36,868 nucleotides of DNA from positions 1 to 36,868 of the forward strand of contig CAMLHL010000024.1 of NCBI GenBank assembly GCA_946479855.1. The letters run 5' to 3'. Under the pieces are notes generated by a model that did no database searches, had not been told where the DNA came from, and worked only from the letters and a program-made list of their open reading frames with translations. This DNA is from an uncultured Pseudomonadota bacterium. GTDB taxonomy: Bacteria > Pseudomonadota > Gammaproteobacteria > Burkholderiales > Rhodocyclaceae. Position 1 is the first letter of the stretch, and the number at the start of each line of letters is the position of its first letter. The position numbers and the translations under genes are program-made. Positions 1 to 7,438 of this stretch are shown here, piece by piece.

Positions 1-742
1 TGGGGCCGACCTCGGCTACTCCCTTGTTGTAGAAAATGTAACCGATAAAGCTCGGAAAGATGCCGACATAGGCGAGCGAGGCCAGCGATCCGAGGTGCAC
101 GTTGATCTGCCGGCCGGCGGCGATTTCCCAGGCGTAGGCCGGGGCCAGCGCGACGAGGCCGATGGCGGTCATCGCGCCGAGCATCAGCATCGGGTGTACG
201 CCGGCTGGGCGCCAGGCCAGCGCCACGGTATAGATCGCCCAGTCGAGCACGGCGAGCAGCATCCAGGCATCGCCGAGATTGAGATTGAGGTGGGCCAGCA
301 CGGCCAGGTCGCCGCGTGAGATGATGGTCAGCGCACCGCCCAGCGAAATGGCGACACCGATGCCTTCGATGCGGCGCAGATGCTTGCCGAGAAAGATCGA
401 TGAAATGGCGATGGTGGCGATCGGGACGAAGGAATTGAGCAGCACCGCGTTGGTCGCGCCGGTGTATTGCAGGGCGACGTAGGCGAAGGTGTTGTAGCCG
501 CCGACGCCAAGCAGGCCGAGAACGAGCAGCGGCTGCCAGCCTTTCTTTAAGAGCGGCCACTGCGTCTTCAGGTGGGGCAGGGCGAGCGGCAGGACGAGCA
601 GCAGCGCGATCGCCCAGCGCCAGAAGGCCAGGGCCATGGGCGGTACGTCGCCGCGGATGCCGCGGCCGAGCACCATGTTGCCCGACCAGAAGAGGGTGGT
701 CAGGGTCAGCAACAGATAGGGATGGGTAAAGACTTTCGGCAT
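1..742 (-). CDS. EamA/DMT-family transporter, 3' end missing
   Basis: Reading the minus strand from an ATG at 742 gives an open frame of 247 codons that runs off the left edge, so the C-terminus is missing. The product begins MPKVFTHPYLLLTLTTLFWS and is almost entirely hydrophobic helices. It contains the pattern typical of drug/metabolite transporters of the EamA (RhaT) family: FWSGN near the start, a GRGIRGDVPPMALAFWRW segment, then YNTFAYVALQYTGATNAVLL followed by the start of the second EamA repeat. These are ten-helix inner-membrane exporters of metabolites or amino acids. The substrate cannot be told from sequence. It is divergent from relA with a 112-base shared upstream region. Confidence 0.85.
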   Translation of the reverse strand, partial: MPKVFTHPYLLLTLTTLFWSGNMVLGRGIRGDVPPMALAFWRWAIALLLVLPLALPHLKTQWPLLKKGWQPLLVLGLLGVGGYNTFAYVALQYTGATNAVLLNSFVPIATIAISSIFLGKHLRRIEGIGVAISLGGALTIISRGDLAVLAHLNLNLGDAWMLLAVLDWAIYTVALAWRPAGVHPMLMLGAMTAIGLVALAPAYAWEIAAGRQINVHLGSLASLAYVGIFPSFIGYIFYNKGVAEVGP

Positions 743-817
743 GGTCGGGCGGATTATGCCTGAAGCCGCCCGGCTGGCTGTCGGGATGGAGCGACGGCTT
801 TATTGCCGACGCCGGGA

Positions 818-845
818 TTGGCCGGCAGTCGTTCGGATTTATAAT
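818..845 (+). promoter_or_regulatory. Putative relA promoter, close to the start codon
   Basis: TTGGCC (818-823), a 16-base spacer and a perfect TATAAT (840-845) lie directly before relA. The expected transcript start, six to eight bases past the -10, falls at about 852, only about three bases before the ATG at 855. No purine-rich ribosome site is visible before that ATG, so the mRNA may be leaderless or nearly so. This is a prediction from motif position only. Confidence 0.5.
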
Positions 846-854
846 CTGACCATC

Positions 855-3077
855 ATGGTTTCCGTCGTCCACTCCGTCGCCGCCACGAGCGACTTCGAAC
901 AATTCCTCGCCACGCTGGCCGAGGGCCTGGCCCCGGCCGATGCCGAGCGTCTCAAGGCTGCCGTCGAATACGCCTGGCAAACCTATGGCGAGCGGACGCT
1001 GGGCAGCGGCGAACGCATCTGGTCGCACGCGCTGGGCATGGCGGTGATCATCGCCGGCCTCAAGCTCGACGTCGAGTCGCGCATCGCAGCCTTGCTCTTC
1101 GCCATTCCGGCCTATGACGACAGCGGTGTCGCGGGCATCGAGGAGCGCTTCGGCAAGCCGGCGGCCCACCTCGTGCATGGCATCTCCCGGCTCAATCGAC
1201 TGCGGCCGATCACCAAGGGGTTCGTCGCCACCAACATCGAGGCCGGTGAGGTCAATCCGGCCGAAATGAAATCGCAGATCGAGGTGCTGCGCAAGATGCT
1301 GCTCGCCATGGTCGAGGACATCCGCGTCGTGCTGCTGCGCCTGGCCAGCCGGACGCAGACCCTGCGCTTCTACGCCGCCCATGCCGACGAACTGCGGGTG
1401 CAGGTGGCGCGCGAAACGCTGGAACTCTATTCGCCGCTGGCCAACCGGCTGGGCGTCTGGGAGTTGAAGTGGGAACTGGAGGACCTCTCCTTCCGCTTCA
1501 TCCATCCGGAAATCTACAAGAAACTGGCCAAATTGCTCGATGAGAAGCGCAGCGAGCGCGAACGCTTCATCGTCGATGCCGTGGCGAAAGTGCGTGGTGA
1601 GCTGGAAGCGGCCGGCGTCAAAAATGCCGAAATCTACGGTCGACCGAAGCACATCTACAGCATCTGGAACAAGATGCGCAAGAAGGGCGTCGAGTTCTCC
1701 GAGGTCTACGACGTGCGCGCCCTGCGCATCATCGTCGACGACCTGAAGGACTGCTACACCGCGCTCGGCATCGTGCACAACCTGTGGCTGCCGATTCCCA
1801 AGGAATTCGACGACTACATCTCGAATCCCAAGGGCAACTACTACCGCTCGCTGCACACCGCGGTGCGCTGCCCGGACGGGCGCAGCCTGGAAATCCAGAT
1901 TCGCACCTGGGACATGCACAAGCACGCCGAACTCGGCGTCGCCGCCCACTGGCGCTACAAGGAAGGCAGCAAGCGCAACGCCGAGGACGACTACGACGAG
2001 AAGATCGCCTGGCTGCGCCAGCTGCTGACCTGGAAGGACGAAGTCGCCGACAGTTCGGACTGGGTCAAGCACTACAAGCAGGCGGCGCTGGACGAAACCA
2101 TCTACGTCATCACGCCGCAGGGCAAGGTGGTCGACCTGCCGGCCGGCTCGACGCCGGTCGATTTCGCCTACCGCGTGCATACCGATCTCGGCCATCGCTG
2201 CCGCGGCGCCAAGGTCGGCGGCCAGCTGGTGCCGCTCAACACCTCGCTGGAAACCGGACAGCAGGTCGAGATCGTCACCGCCAAACACGGTGGTCCGTCG
2301 CGCGACTGGCTGAATCCTTCGCTCGGCTACATCCACACCAAGAGCGCCCGGGTCAAGGTGCGCGGCTGGTTCTCCAACCTGGCGCTGGAAGAAACGCTGG
2401 CCGAAGGGCGCAGCCTGATCGCCAAGGAACTGCAGCGGGCAGGCCAGACCGGGGCGAACATCGAGGAACTGGCGCACAAGCTCGGTTTCGCCAAGGCCGA
2501 TGACCTCTATATCGCCGCCGCCCGCGGCGATCTCAACCAGCGCCAGTTCCAGGCCGTGGCCAAGGGCGGCGACCTGCTGGCCGAAACGCAATTGCCCGAC
2601 GAGGTGGTTGCCAGGCCGAGCAAGCCGGTCGAGGGTAACCAGGGCATCCTGATCGTCGGTGTCGACAAGCTGCTCACCCAGCTCGCCCGCTGCTGCAAGC
2701 CGGCGCCGCCGGACGAGATCCAGGGCTTCATCACCCGTGGCAAGGGGATTTCCATCCATCGCATGGACTGCCCCAATTTCGCCAATCTGGCGGCCCTGCA
2801 CCCCGAACGAGTCATCGAGACCGACTGGGGGCTGACGACGACCGGTGTCTTTGCCACCGACATCATCGTCGATGCCCACGACCGTCAGGGTCTGTTGCGC
2901 GATATTTCCGAAATCTTTACCCGCGAAAGGCTCAATGTCGTCGGCGTCAACACCCAGTCCAAGCAGGGCAAGGCGCACATGAGTTTTACCGTCGAAATCA
3001 CCAACCTGCAGCAGTTGCAGAAGACGTTGACGCTGATCCACGACGTCGAAGGCGTCGTCGGCGTACGCCGCGCCTGA
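855..3077 (+). CDS. relA: RelA, (p)ppGpp synthetase I
   Basis: A 740-residue RelA/SpoT homologue that makes the alarmone (p)ppGpp from ATP and GTP/GDP when uncharged tRNA stalls ribosomes. The N-terminal hydrolase region is degenerate: where SpoT has the HD metal site, residues 79-89 read ALLFAIPAYDD, so hydrolysis should be lost. The synthetase domain is intact: EVYDVRALRII at 283 and the acidic EFDD at 317-320, the EXDD form typical of synthetase-only RelA rather than RXKD of bifunctional enzymes. A TGS domain starts near 413, a Cys pair in ARCCKP lies at 613, and a C-terminal ACT domain follows. The frame is open further upstream to 741, but the ATG at 855 fits the family N-terminus and the promoter. 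A separate spoT is expected elsewhere. Confidence 0.95.
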   Translation: MVSVVHSVAATSDFEQFLATLAEGLAPADAERLKAAVEYAWQTYGERTLGSGERIWSHALGMAVIIAGLKLDVESRIAALLFAIPAYDDSGVAGIEERFGKPAAHLVHGISRLNRLRPITKGFVATNIEAGEVNPAEMKSQIEVLRKMLLAMVEDIRVVLLRLASRTQTLRFYAAHADELRVQVARETLELYSPLANRLGVWELKWELEDLSFRFIHPEIYKKLAKLLDEKRSERERFIVDAVAKVRGELEAAGVKNAEIYGRPKHIYSIWNKMRKKGVEFSEVYDVRALRIIVDDLKDCYTALGIVHNLWLPIPKEFDDYISNPKGNYYRSLHTAVRCPDGRSLEIQIRTWDMHKHAELGVAAHWRYKEGSKRNAEDDYDEKIAWLRQLLTWKDEVADSSDWVKHYKQAALDETIYVITPQGKVVDLPAGSTPVDFAYRVHTDLGHRCRGAKVGGQLVPLNTSLETGQQVEIVTAKHGGPSRDWLNPSLGYIHTKSARVKVRGWFSNLALEETLAEGRSLIAKELQRAGQTGANIEELAHKLGFAKADDLYIAAARGDLNQRQFQAVAKGGDLLAETQLPDEVVARPSKPVEGNQGILIVGVDKLLTQLARCCKPAPPDEIQGFITRGKGISIHRMDCPNFANLAALHPERVIETDWGLTTTGVFATDIIVDAHDRQGLLRDISEIFTRERLNVVGVNTQSKQGKAHMSFTVEITNLQQLQKTLTLIHDVEGVVGVRRA

Positions 3078-3086
3078 GCGGCAAGG

Positions 3087-3107
3087 GAATCGCAGTCAGG
3101 GCGATTC
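3087..3107 (+). terminator. Weak hairpin after relA
   Basis: GAATCGC and GCGATTC form a perfect 7-bp stem around a 7-base loop, starting 10 bases after the relA stop codon. There is no T-run behind it, so a role as intrinsic terminator is uncertain. Confidence 0.3.
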
Positions 3108-3219
3108 GCCGCTGTCGTGCTGGCCGCCGCGGGGCGAAACAATTAGTTACCAGTTAGTACAGAACCTGCCGCCTGCCAGTGATATCTATTGGATAGGTAT
3201 CCATGAAAGGAGGGTGGGC

Positions 3220-3522
3220 ATGAAACGTTTATTGACGGCTTTTTTCTGCAGCTTCTGCCTCCTTGCGTTGGCGCAGGCGGACGAAGGTGTGATTGACAAG
3301 ACGGGATCGGCGCTCCAGCGCGGCGCCGACGCTACCGTTCATGGCATCAAGCACGGTGCCGAGGCAGCCGGACACGGCATCAAGCGTGGCGCCGAGGCGG
3401 CCGGTCATGGCATTGGCGTCGGGCTATCCGCAGCGGGCCGAGGCATCAAGCGCGGGGCGGATGCGACCGGTCGCGCCTTGCACAAGGCTGCAGAAAAGAT
3501 CAGCCCGTCGTCCAACGGCTGA
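3220..3522 (+). CDS. Small exported protein of six 11-residue repeats
   Basis: This 100-residue protein belongs to no family I recognise. The ATG at 3220 is chosen because AGGAGG (3208-3213) lies six bases before it; an in-frame GTG at 3214 would abut that site. Residues 1-20 form a signal peptide with probable cleavage at AQA/DEG. Residues 31-96 are six consecutive 11-residue units, for example GIKHGAEAAGH, GIKRGAEAAGH and GIKRGADATGR, with a diverged first and last unit. The pattern places Lys/Arg and Asp/Glu on one face and Ala/Gly/Ile on the other, as expected for an amphipathic 11-mer helix like those of LEA or lipid-binding proteins. The unit GIGVGLSAAGR lacks the charges. The product is probably periplasmic. 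It stands alone between relA and the convergent ppk, and its function is unknown. Confidence 0.75.
   Translation: MKRLLTAFFCSFCLLALAQADEGVIDKTGSALQRGADATVHGIKHGAEAAGHGIKRGAEAAGHGIGVGLSAAGRGIKRGADATGRALHKAAEKISPSSNG
3310..3507 (+). repeat. Six tandem 33-bp coding repeats
   Basis: The DNA encoding residues 31-96 of the small exported protein is a tandem array of six 33-bp units. The unit GGCATCAAGC-G-GGCGCCGA recurs with few changes in units 2, 3 and 5. Such arrays can change copy number by slippage, so unit number may vary between strains. Confidence 0.75.
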
Positions 3523-3820
3523 GGCGGCCCAATTTGCCAAGTTGCGGGCAGCCAACGCCGAGGGTGCGGCATGCCGGGTGGCTAACTGCCGGATAGTATT
3601 TGCGTGCCGGGGTGGCTCGGCCGCGATAGGGACGACTGCCTGCCAAACCCGAGCTTGTTGGCGGGGGGCGAAAGGTTGTCGCCTTCATGCGTTCGAGATG
3701 GCGGCGCGACGATCCAGGCGGTTTGCCCATGCCGATATGGCGCCCGCTTTGGGCGGCTAGGGCGGGCGGAAATTTTAGGCGCCGGTGATTGATTGCGGCC
3801 TGGAGCAAACTACGATGCCA

Positions 3821-3847
3821 AGGAAAATGCGGCATTGCTGCCGCATT
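3821..3847 (-). terminator. Probable ppk terminator
   Basis: AATGCGGCA and TGCCGCATT make a perfect 9-bp stem with a TTGC loop (3826-3847). Read on the minus strand, downstream of ppk, the stem is followed by TTTTCCT. That is the form of an intrinsic terminator with a short U tract. Confidence 0.6.
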
Positions 3848-3866
3848 CTGGTTTTGGCGTTTTCAG

Positions 3867-3877
3867 ACGGTCGACCG
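3867..3877. repeat. Intergenic ACGGTCGACCG motif, copy 1
   Basis: ACGGTCGACCG contains the 10-bp palindrome CGGTCGACCG and lies 12 bases past the ppk stop codon. It resembles the copies at 6065, 16437 and 24764. Confidence 0.4.
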
Positions 3878-3889
3878 CAGGATTGGCGA

Positions 3890-5971
3890 TCAGGCGCCGC
3901 CCAGCGCGACCATCAGTTCGCTCTGGGCGTTGTGCGGCTTGCTGCGCGTCGAACGGCGGCGCTGGTAGACGCCCTGGCTGTTCATGTCCCAGCCCTGTTG
4001 GTTATCGGCGAGGTAGAACTTCAGGCCTTCGGTGATGACCCGTTTTTTCAGCTTCGGATCGAGAATGGGAAAGGCCAGTTCGATGCGCTTGAAGAAATTG
4101 CGTTCCATCCAGTCGGCACTCGACAGGTAAACGACTTCCTTGCCGGCGGCCAGGAAGTAGAAGATGCGGTGGTGTTCGAGGAAGCGGCCGATGATCGAGC
4201 GGACGCGGATATTTTCCGACAGGCCGGGAACGCCGGGGCGCAGCATGCAGACGCCGCGGACGATAAGGTCGATGTCGACGCCGGCCTGCGAGGCATCGTA
4301 CAGCGCGTTGATGACTTCCGGTTCGATCAGCGAGTTCATCTTGGCGACGATCCGTGCCTTGCCGCCGGCGCGGGCAGTTTCGGCTTCGGCCTGGATGCCG
4401 GCGACGACGTTGGGCTGCAGGGTAAATGGCGCCTGCCACAGATGCTTCAGTGTCCGCGCCTTGCCCAGTCCGGTCAGTTGCTTGAAAACTTCACTGACGT
4501 CGTGGGTGATTTCCTCGTTGGCCGTCATCAGCCCGAAATCGGTGTATAGCCGGGCGGTACGCGGGTGGTAGTTGCCGGTACCGAGATGGGCGTAGCGTTT
4601 CAGGCCGCCTTCTTCGCGGCGGACGATGAGCAGCGCCTTGGCGTGGGTCTTGTAGCCGACGACGCCATAGACGACATGAGCGCCGACTTCTTCGAGCTTG
4701 GTTGCCCAGCCGATGTTGGCTTCCTCGTCGAAGCGGGCCATCAGCTCGACAACCACGGTGACTTCCTTGCCGTTCTGGGCGGCGCGAATCAGCGACTGCA
4801 TCAGTACCGAGTCGGTGCCGGTGCGATAGACGGTCATCTTGATCGCCACCACCTGCGGATCGGTCGCTGCCTGGTTGAGCAGTTCGATGACCGGCGCGAA
4901 TGACTGATAGGGATGGTGAAGCAGAATGTCGTTCTTGCGGATGCTGTCGAAGATATTGCTGCCCTTGGTCAGTCCCTTGGTCATGCCGGGCACGAAGGGG
5001 CGGAACTTCATGTCCGGACGGTCGACCCAATCCGGCACCTGCATCAGGCGGACCAGATTGACCGGGCCGTTGACCCGGTAGAGGTCGGCCGGCGTCAGGC
5101 CGAACTGGGCGAGCAGGAAGTCGGTCATCGTCTGCGAACAGTTCTCGGCGACTTCGAGGCGCACGGCGTCGCCGAAATGACGATGCGGCAGTTCGCCCTG
5201 CAGCTTGGTGCGCAGGTTGGTGACTTCTTCCTCGTCGACGAACAGGTCGGAGTTGCGCGTGGCGCGGAACTGGTAGCAGCCGAGCACGGTCATGCCGGTG
5301 AACAGTTCGCCGACGAATTCGTGCAGGATCGACGACAGGAAAACGAAGCCGTATTCGCAGCCGGCCAGTTCCTCCGGCAGGCGGATGACGCGTGGCAGCA
5401 CCCGCGGCGCCTGGACGATGGCGGCGCCGGAACTGCGCCCGAAGGCATCCTTGCCTTCGAGTTCGACCGCAAAATTGAGGCTCTTGTTGAGGACGCGCGG
5501 GAAGGGGTGCGAGGGGTCGAGGCCGATCGGCGTCAGCACCGGCACCATTTCACGGATGAAGTAGTTGCGGATCCATTCGCGCTGCGCCTCGTTCCAGGTC
5601 GAGCGGCGCAGGAAGCTGATGCCCTGTGCGGCCAGAGCCGGCAGGATCACCCCGTTGAGGTGTTCGTACTGCTCGTGGACCATGGCGTGCGCTTCGGCCG
5701 AGACGGCACGGAAGGCTTCCTGCGCCGTCTTGCCATCGGTGGTGACCACCGGCGTGTTGGCGCGAATCTGCTCCTTCAACCCGGAGACGCGGATTTCGAA
5801 GAATTCGTCGAGGTTGCTGGAGACGATGCACAGGAAGCGCAAGCGTTCGAGCAGGGGCACGCGCTCATCTTCGGCCTGGGCGAGGACGCGGCGATTGAAT
5901 GCCAGCAGGCCCATCTCGCGATTGAGGTAATTCTTGGTCGGAAAGCGAGGTGTCAGTTCGGGATGGTTCAT
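3890..5971 (-). CDS. ppk: Polyphosphate kinase 1
   Basis: A 693-residue PPK1, which reversibly transfers the gamma phosphate of ATP onto inorganic polyphosphate at the membrane. All four domains are present. The autophosphorylated catalytic histidine is in GYKTHAKALLIVRRE (about His443), and the second essential histidine is in RFLEHHRIFYF (about His600). The conserved LHHPYQSF and IKMTVYRTG motifs are seen. The ATG at 5971 (MNHPELTPRF) is preferred over an upstream in-frame ATG at 6016, because TGGAGCG precedes it and the upstream ATG would lie beyond the predicted -10 at 5997-6002. It is downstream of menF on the same strand, with 123 bases between, and convergent to relA and the repeat protein. 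With relA it forms a starvation-response neighbourhood. Confidence 0.95.
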   Translation of the reverse strand: MNHPELTPRFPTKNYLNREMGLLAFNRRVLAQAEDERVPLLERLRFLCIVSSNLDEFFEIRVSGLKEQIRANTPVVTTDGKTAQEAFRAVSAEAHAMVHEQYEHLNGVILPALAAQGISFLRRSTWNEAQREWIRNYFIREMVPVLTPIGLDPSHPFPRVLNKSLNFAVELEGKDAFGRSSGAAIVQAPRVLPRVIRLPEELAGCEYGFVFLSSILHEFVGELFTGMTVLGCYQFRATRNSDLFVDEEEVTNLRTKLQGELPHRHFGDAVRLEVAENCSQTMTDFLLAQFGLTPADLYRVNGPVNLVRLMQVPDWVDRPDMKFRPFVPGMTKGLTKGSNIFDSIRKNDILLHHPYQSFAPVIELLNQAATDPQVVAIKMTVYRTGTDSVLMQSLIRAAQNGKEVTVVVELMARFDEEANIGWATKLEEVGAHVVYGVVGYKTHAKALLIVRREEGGLKRYAHLGTGNYHPRTARLYTDFGLMTANEEITHDVSEVFKQLTGLGKARTLKHLWQAPFTLQPNVVAGIQAEAETARAGGKARIVAKMNSLIEPEVINALYDASQAGVDIDLIVRGVCMLRPGVPGLSENIRVRSIIGRFLEHHRIFYFLAAGKEVVYLSSADWMERNFFKRIELAFPILDPKLKKRVITEGLKFYLADNQQGWDMNSQGVYQRRRSTRSKPHNAQSELMVALGGA

Positions 5972-5996
5972 CGCGAGCGCTCCATGTAATGCTCGA

Positions 5997-6002
5997 AGTA
6001 TA
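5997..6002 (-). promoter_or_regulatory. Candidate -10 element of ppk
   Basis: On the minus strand TATACT stands 25 bases before the ppk ATG. No good -35 hexamer is visible at the usual distance, so an activator-dependent promoter is possible. No clear Pho box was found. Confidence 0.35.
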
Positions 6003-6064
6003 GGCCTTAAGCCCATAATTTTGTTGCACTAATGTTTCAGCAAGATGACGATAGGCAGGCGATT

Positions 6065-6080
6065 GCTACGGTCGACGCCG
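6065..6080. repeat. Intergenic TACGGTCGAC motif, copy 2
   Basis: GCTACGGTCGACGCCG, 14 bases past the menF stop codon, is identical over 16 bases to the copy at 24764-24779, which lies 14 bases past the arfB stop codon in the same orientation. Confidence 0.5.
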
Positions 6081-6094
6081 GGAAAATGGAATTT

Positions 6095-7438
6095 TCAGGC
6101 GCGGCGGCTGGCACCAATTTCCGGATCGTCGGCGGGATCGAGGGCGGCGAGCAGGGTGCCCAGTTTGGCCTCTGTTTCGGCCAGTTCATGCTGTGCATCG
6201 GAGCCGGCGACGATGCCGGCGCCGGCCTGCAGTTCGGCGCGGTGGCCGTCGATCAGTGCCGAGCGCAGGGCGACCGAGAATTCGCCGTTGCCTTCCGGAG
6301 TCAGTATGCCGAAACCGCCGCTATACCAGCCGCTGCGTTTTTCGCCGTGAGCCGCCAGCCAGGCCTGTGCGGCAGCGACCGGAAAACCGCCGACGGCTGG
6401 CGTCGGATGCAGGGTGCGGATGAGATCGAAGAGGCTGGTGCCGGCGCGGGCCTGGCCTGCAATCCGGGTACGCCAGTGGGCAAGCTGGCCAGCCCGGTGC
6501 TCCTCGGTCGGACCGACCTCCGGCACCGCTGTGCAGAGGGCGGCAAGGGCGTCGCAAATGGCCCGGACGACCAACAGCTGCTCATGGCGATTCTTGCTTT
6601 CGGAGAGCGCCAGCGAACCGGGCCAGGCCGTGCCGGCCAGCGCATCGACGCTGACTTGCCGGCCGCACAGGCGGACCAGGCGTTCCGGAGTGGCGCCGAG
6701 AAAGGTCTGCTGGCCGTTGCCGTGGGCGTAGATGATGCCACCGGGCTGCTGCTCGATCAGCCGGGCAAGGATGCGGGCCGGTGAAAACGGTCCGCTGCCT
6801 TCGACTTTTCGGCTGCGGCTGAGCACCACCTTGGCCACGCTGCCCGCGGCGATGTCCCGCAGTGCGGCGTTGACGCGGGCGATCCAGGCGCGTTCGGCAA
6901 GCTGTTCCGGCCGCTCGGGCAGCCATTGCGGCGCTGCGCCGCCCGCCGGTGTCGCCAGCAGTTGCGGCCATTCGGCCGCGGCCTGGACCAGCCTGCCGGC
7001 CGGGCCGGTGAGGGTGACCGAGCAGTCGCCGGCGATGTTTTCGAGCAGGATGCTGGGAATCGACAACAGGGCATTGGGCAGCGGGGCATTGCCGGCAGCA
7101 TCGAAGGCGAATCCGGCAAAGGCCAGGGCCGGGCCGTTGCGCCGCCAGTGCCGGCAATGGCCGGCAAAGGCATTGTCCAGCGCGGCGAAGCGCTGGGCGC
7201 CGGCGGTCGCGACATGGAAGGCATGGCCGATGGCCAGGCGGTATTCGTGGCGTGCCGGCCGGGCCCGATACCAGTTGGGCTGGTGCGCTGGCAGGAGATC
7301 GAGCCAGTCGGTCCCGGAACGACCGAGCTCGAGGCGCAGGCTGACGGGCGCCGAGGCTGGGGCGTCAGCGCCAAGAGCTTCGAGATCGGCCAGCGTTGCA
7401 GCGTCCGCCAGTCGGCTGCGCAGCTTTTGAATCATCAC
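6095..7438 (-). CDS. menF: Isochorismate synthase, MenF-like
   Basis: This 447-residue chorismate-binding enzyme is predicted to convert chorismate to isochorismate, the entry step to menaquinone. The C-terminal chorismate-utilising fold is clear: KVVLSRSRKV, FLGATPERLVRL, DALAGTAWPG, ESKNRHEQLLVVRAI, LHPTPAVGGFP, RSGWYSGGFG and AGAGIVAGSDAQHELAETE. The N-terminal 150 residues are variable, as usual in the family. The gene overlaps menE by four bases (ATGA), so the two are translationally coupled, and the link to MenE favours menaquinone over a salicylate or siderophore role. EntC/PchA-type function cannot be excluded from sequence alone. Other men genes are not in this window. Confidence 0.82.
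   Translation of the reverse strand: MMIQKLRSRLADAATLADLEALGADAPASAPVSLRLELGRSGTDWLDLLPAHQPNWYRARPARHEYRLAIGHAFHVATAGAQRFAALDNAFAGHCRHWRRNGPALAFAGFAFDAAGNAPLPNALLSIPSILLENIAGDCSVTLTGPAGRLVQAAAEWPQLLATPAGGAAPQWLPERPEQLAERAWIARVNAALRDIAAGSVAKVVLSRSRKVEGSGPFSPARILARLIEQQPGGIIYAHGNGQQTFLGATPERLVRLCGRQVSVDALAGTAWPGSLALSESKNRHEQLLVVRAICDALAALCTAVPEVGPTEEHRAGQLAHWRTRIAGQARAGTSLFDLIRTLHPTPAVGGFPVAAAQAWLAAHGEKRSGWYSGGFGILTPEGNGEFSVALRSALIDGHRAELQAGAGIVAGSDAQHELAETEAKLGTLLAALDPADDPEIGASRRA

Larger units (their letters stand above)
3523..3889. other. Intergenic region between repeat protein and ppk
   Basis: This 367-base stretch between convergent genes shows no convincing gene. Open frames in it on both strands lack ribosome sites and family-like sequence. 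It holds the ppk-side terminator hairpin (3821-3847) and one copy of the ACGGTCGAC intergenic motif (3867-3877). Confidence 0.6.

Noticed and set aside
741..854. Longer relA starting at 741
   Set aside because: The extra 38 residues do not resemble RelA, would overlap the divergent EamA start, and would include the predicted promoter.
3500..3835. Open frames on both strands in the gap before ppk
   Set aside because: No ribosome sites and irregular composition; they cross the terminator hairpin.
4913..5989. 358-codon plus-strand frame inside ppk
   Set aside because: Complementary to coding sequence of ppk and without recognisable sequence.
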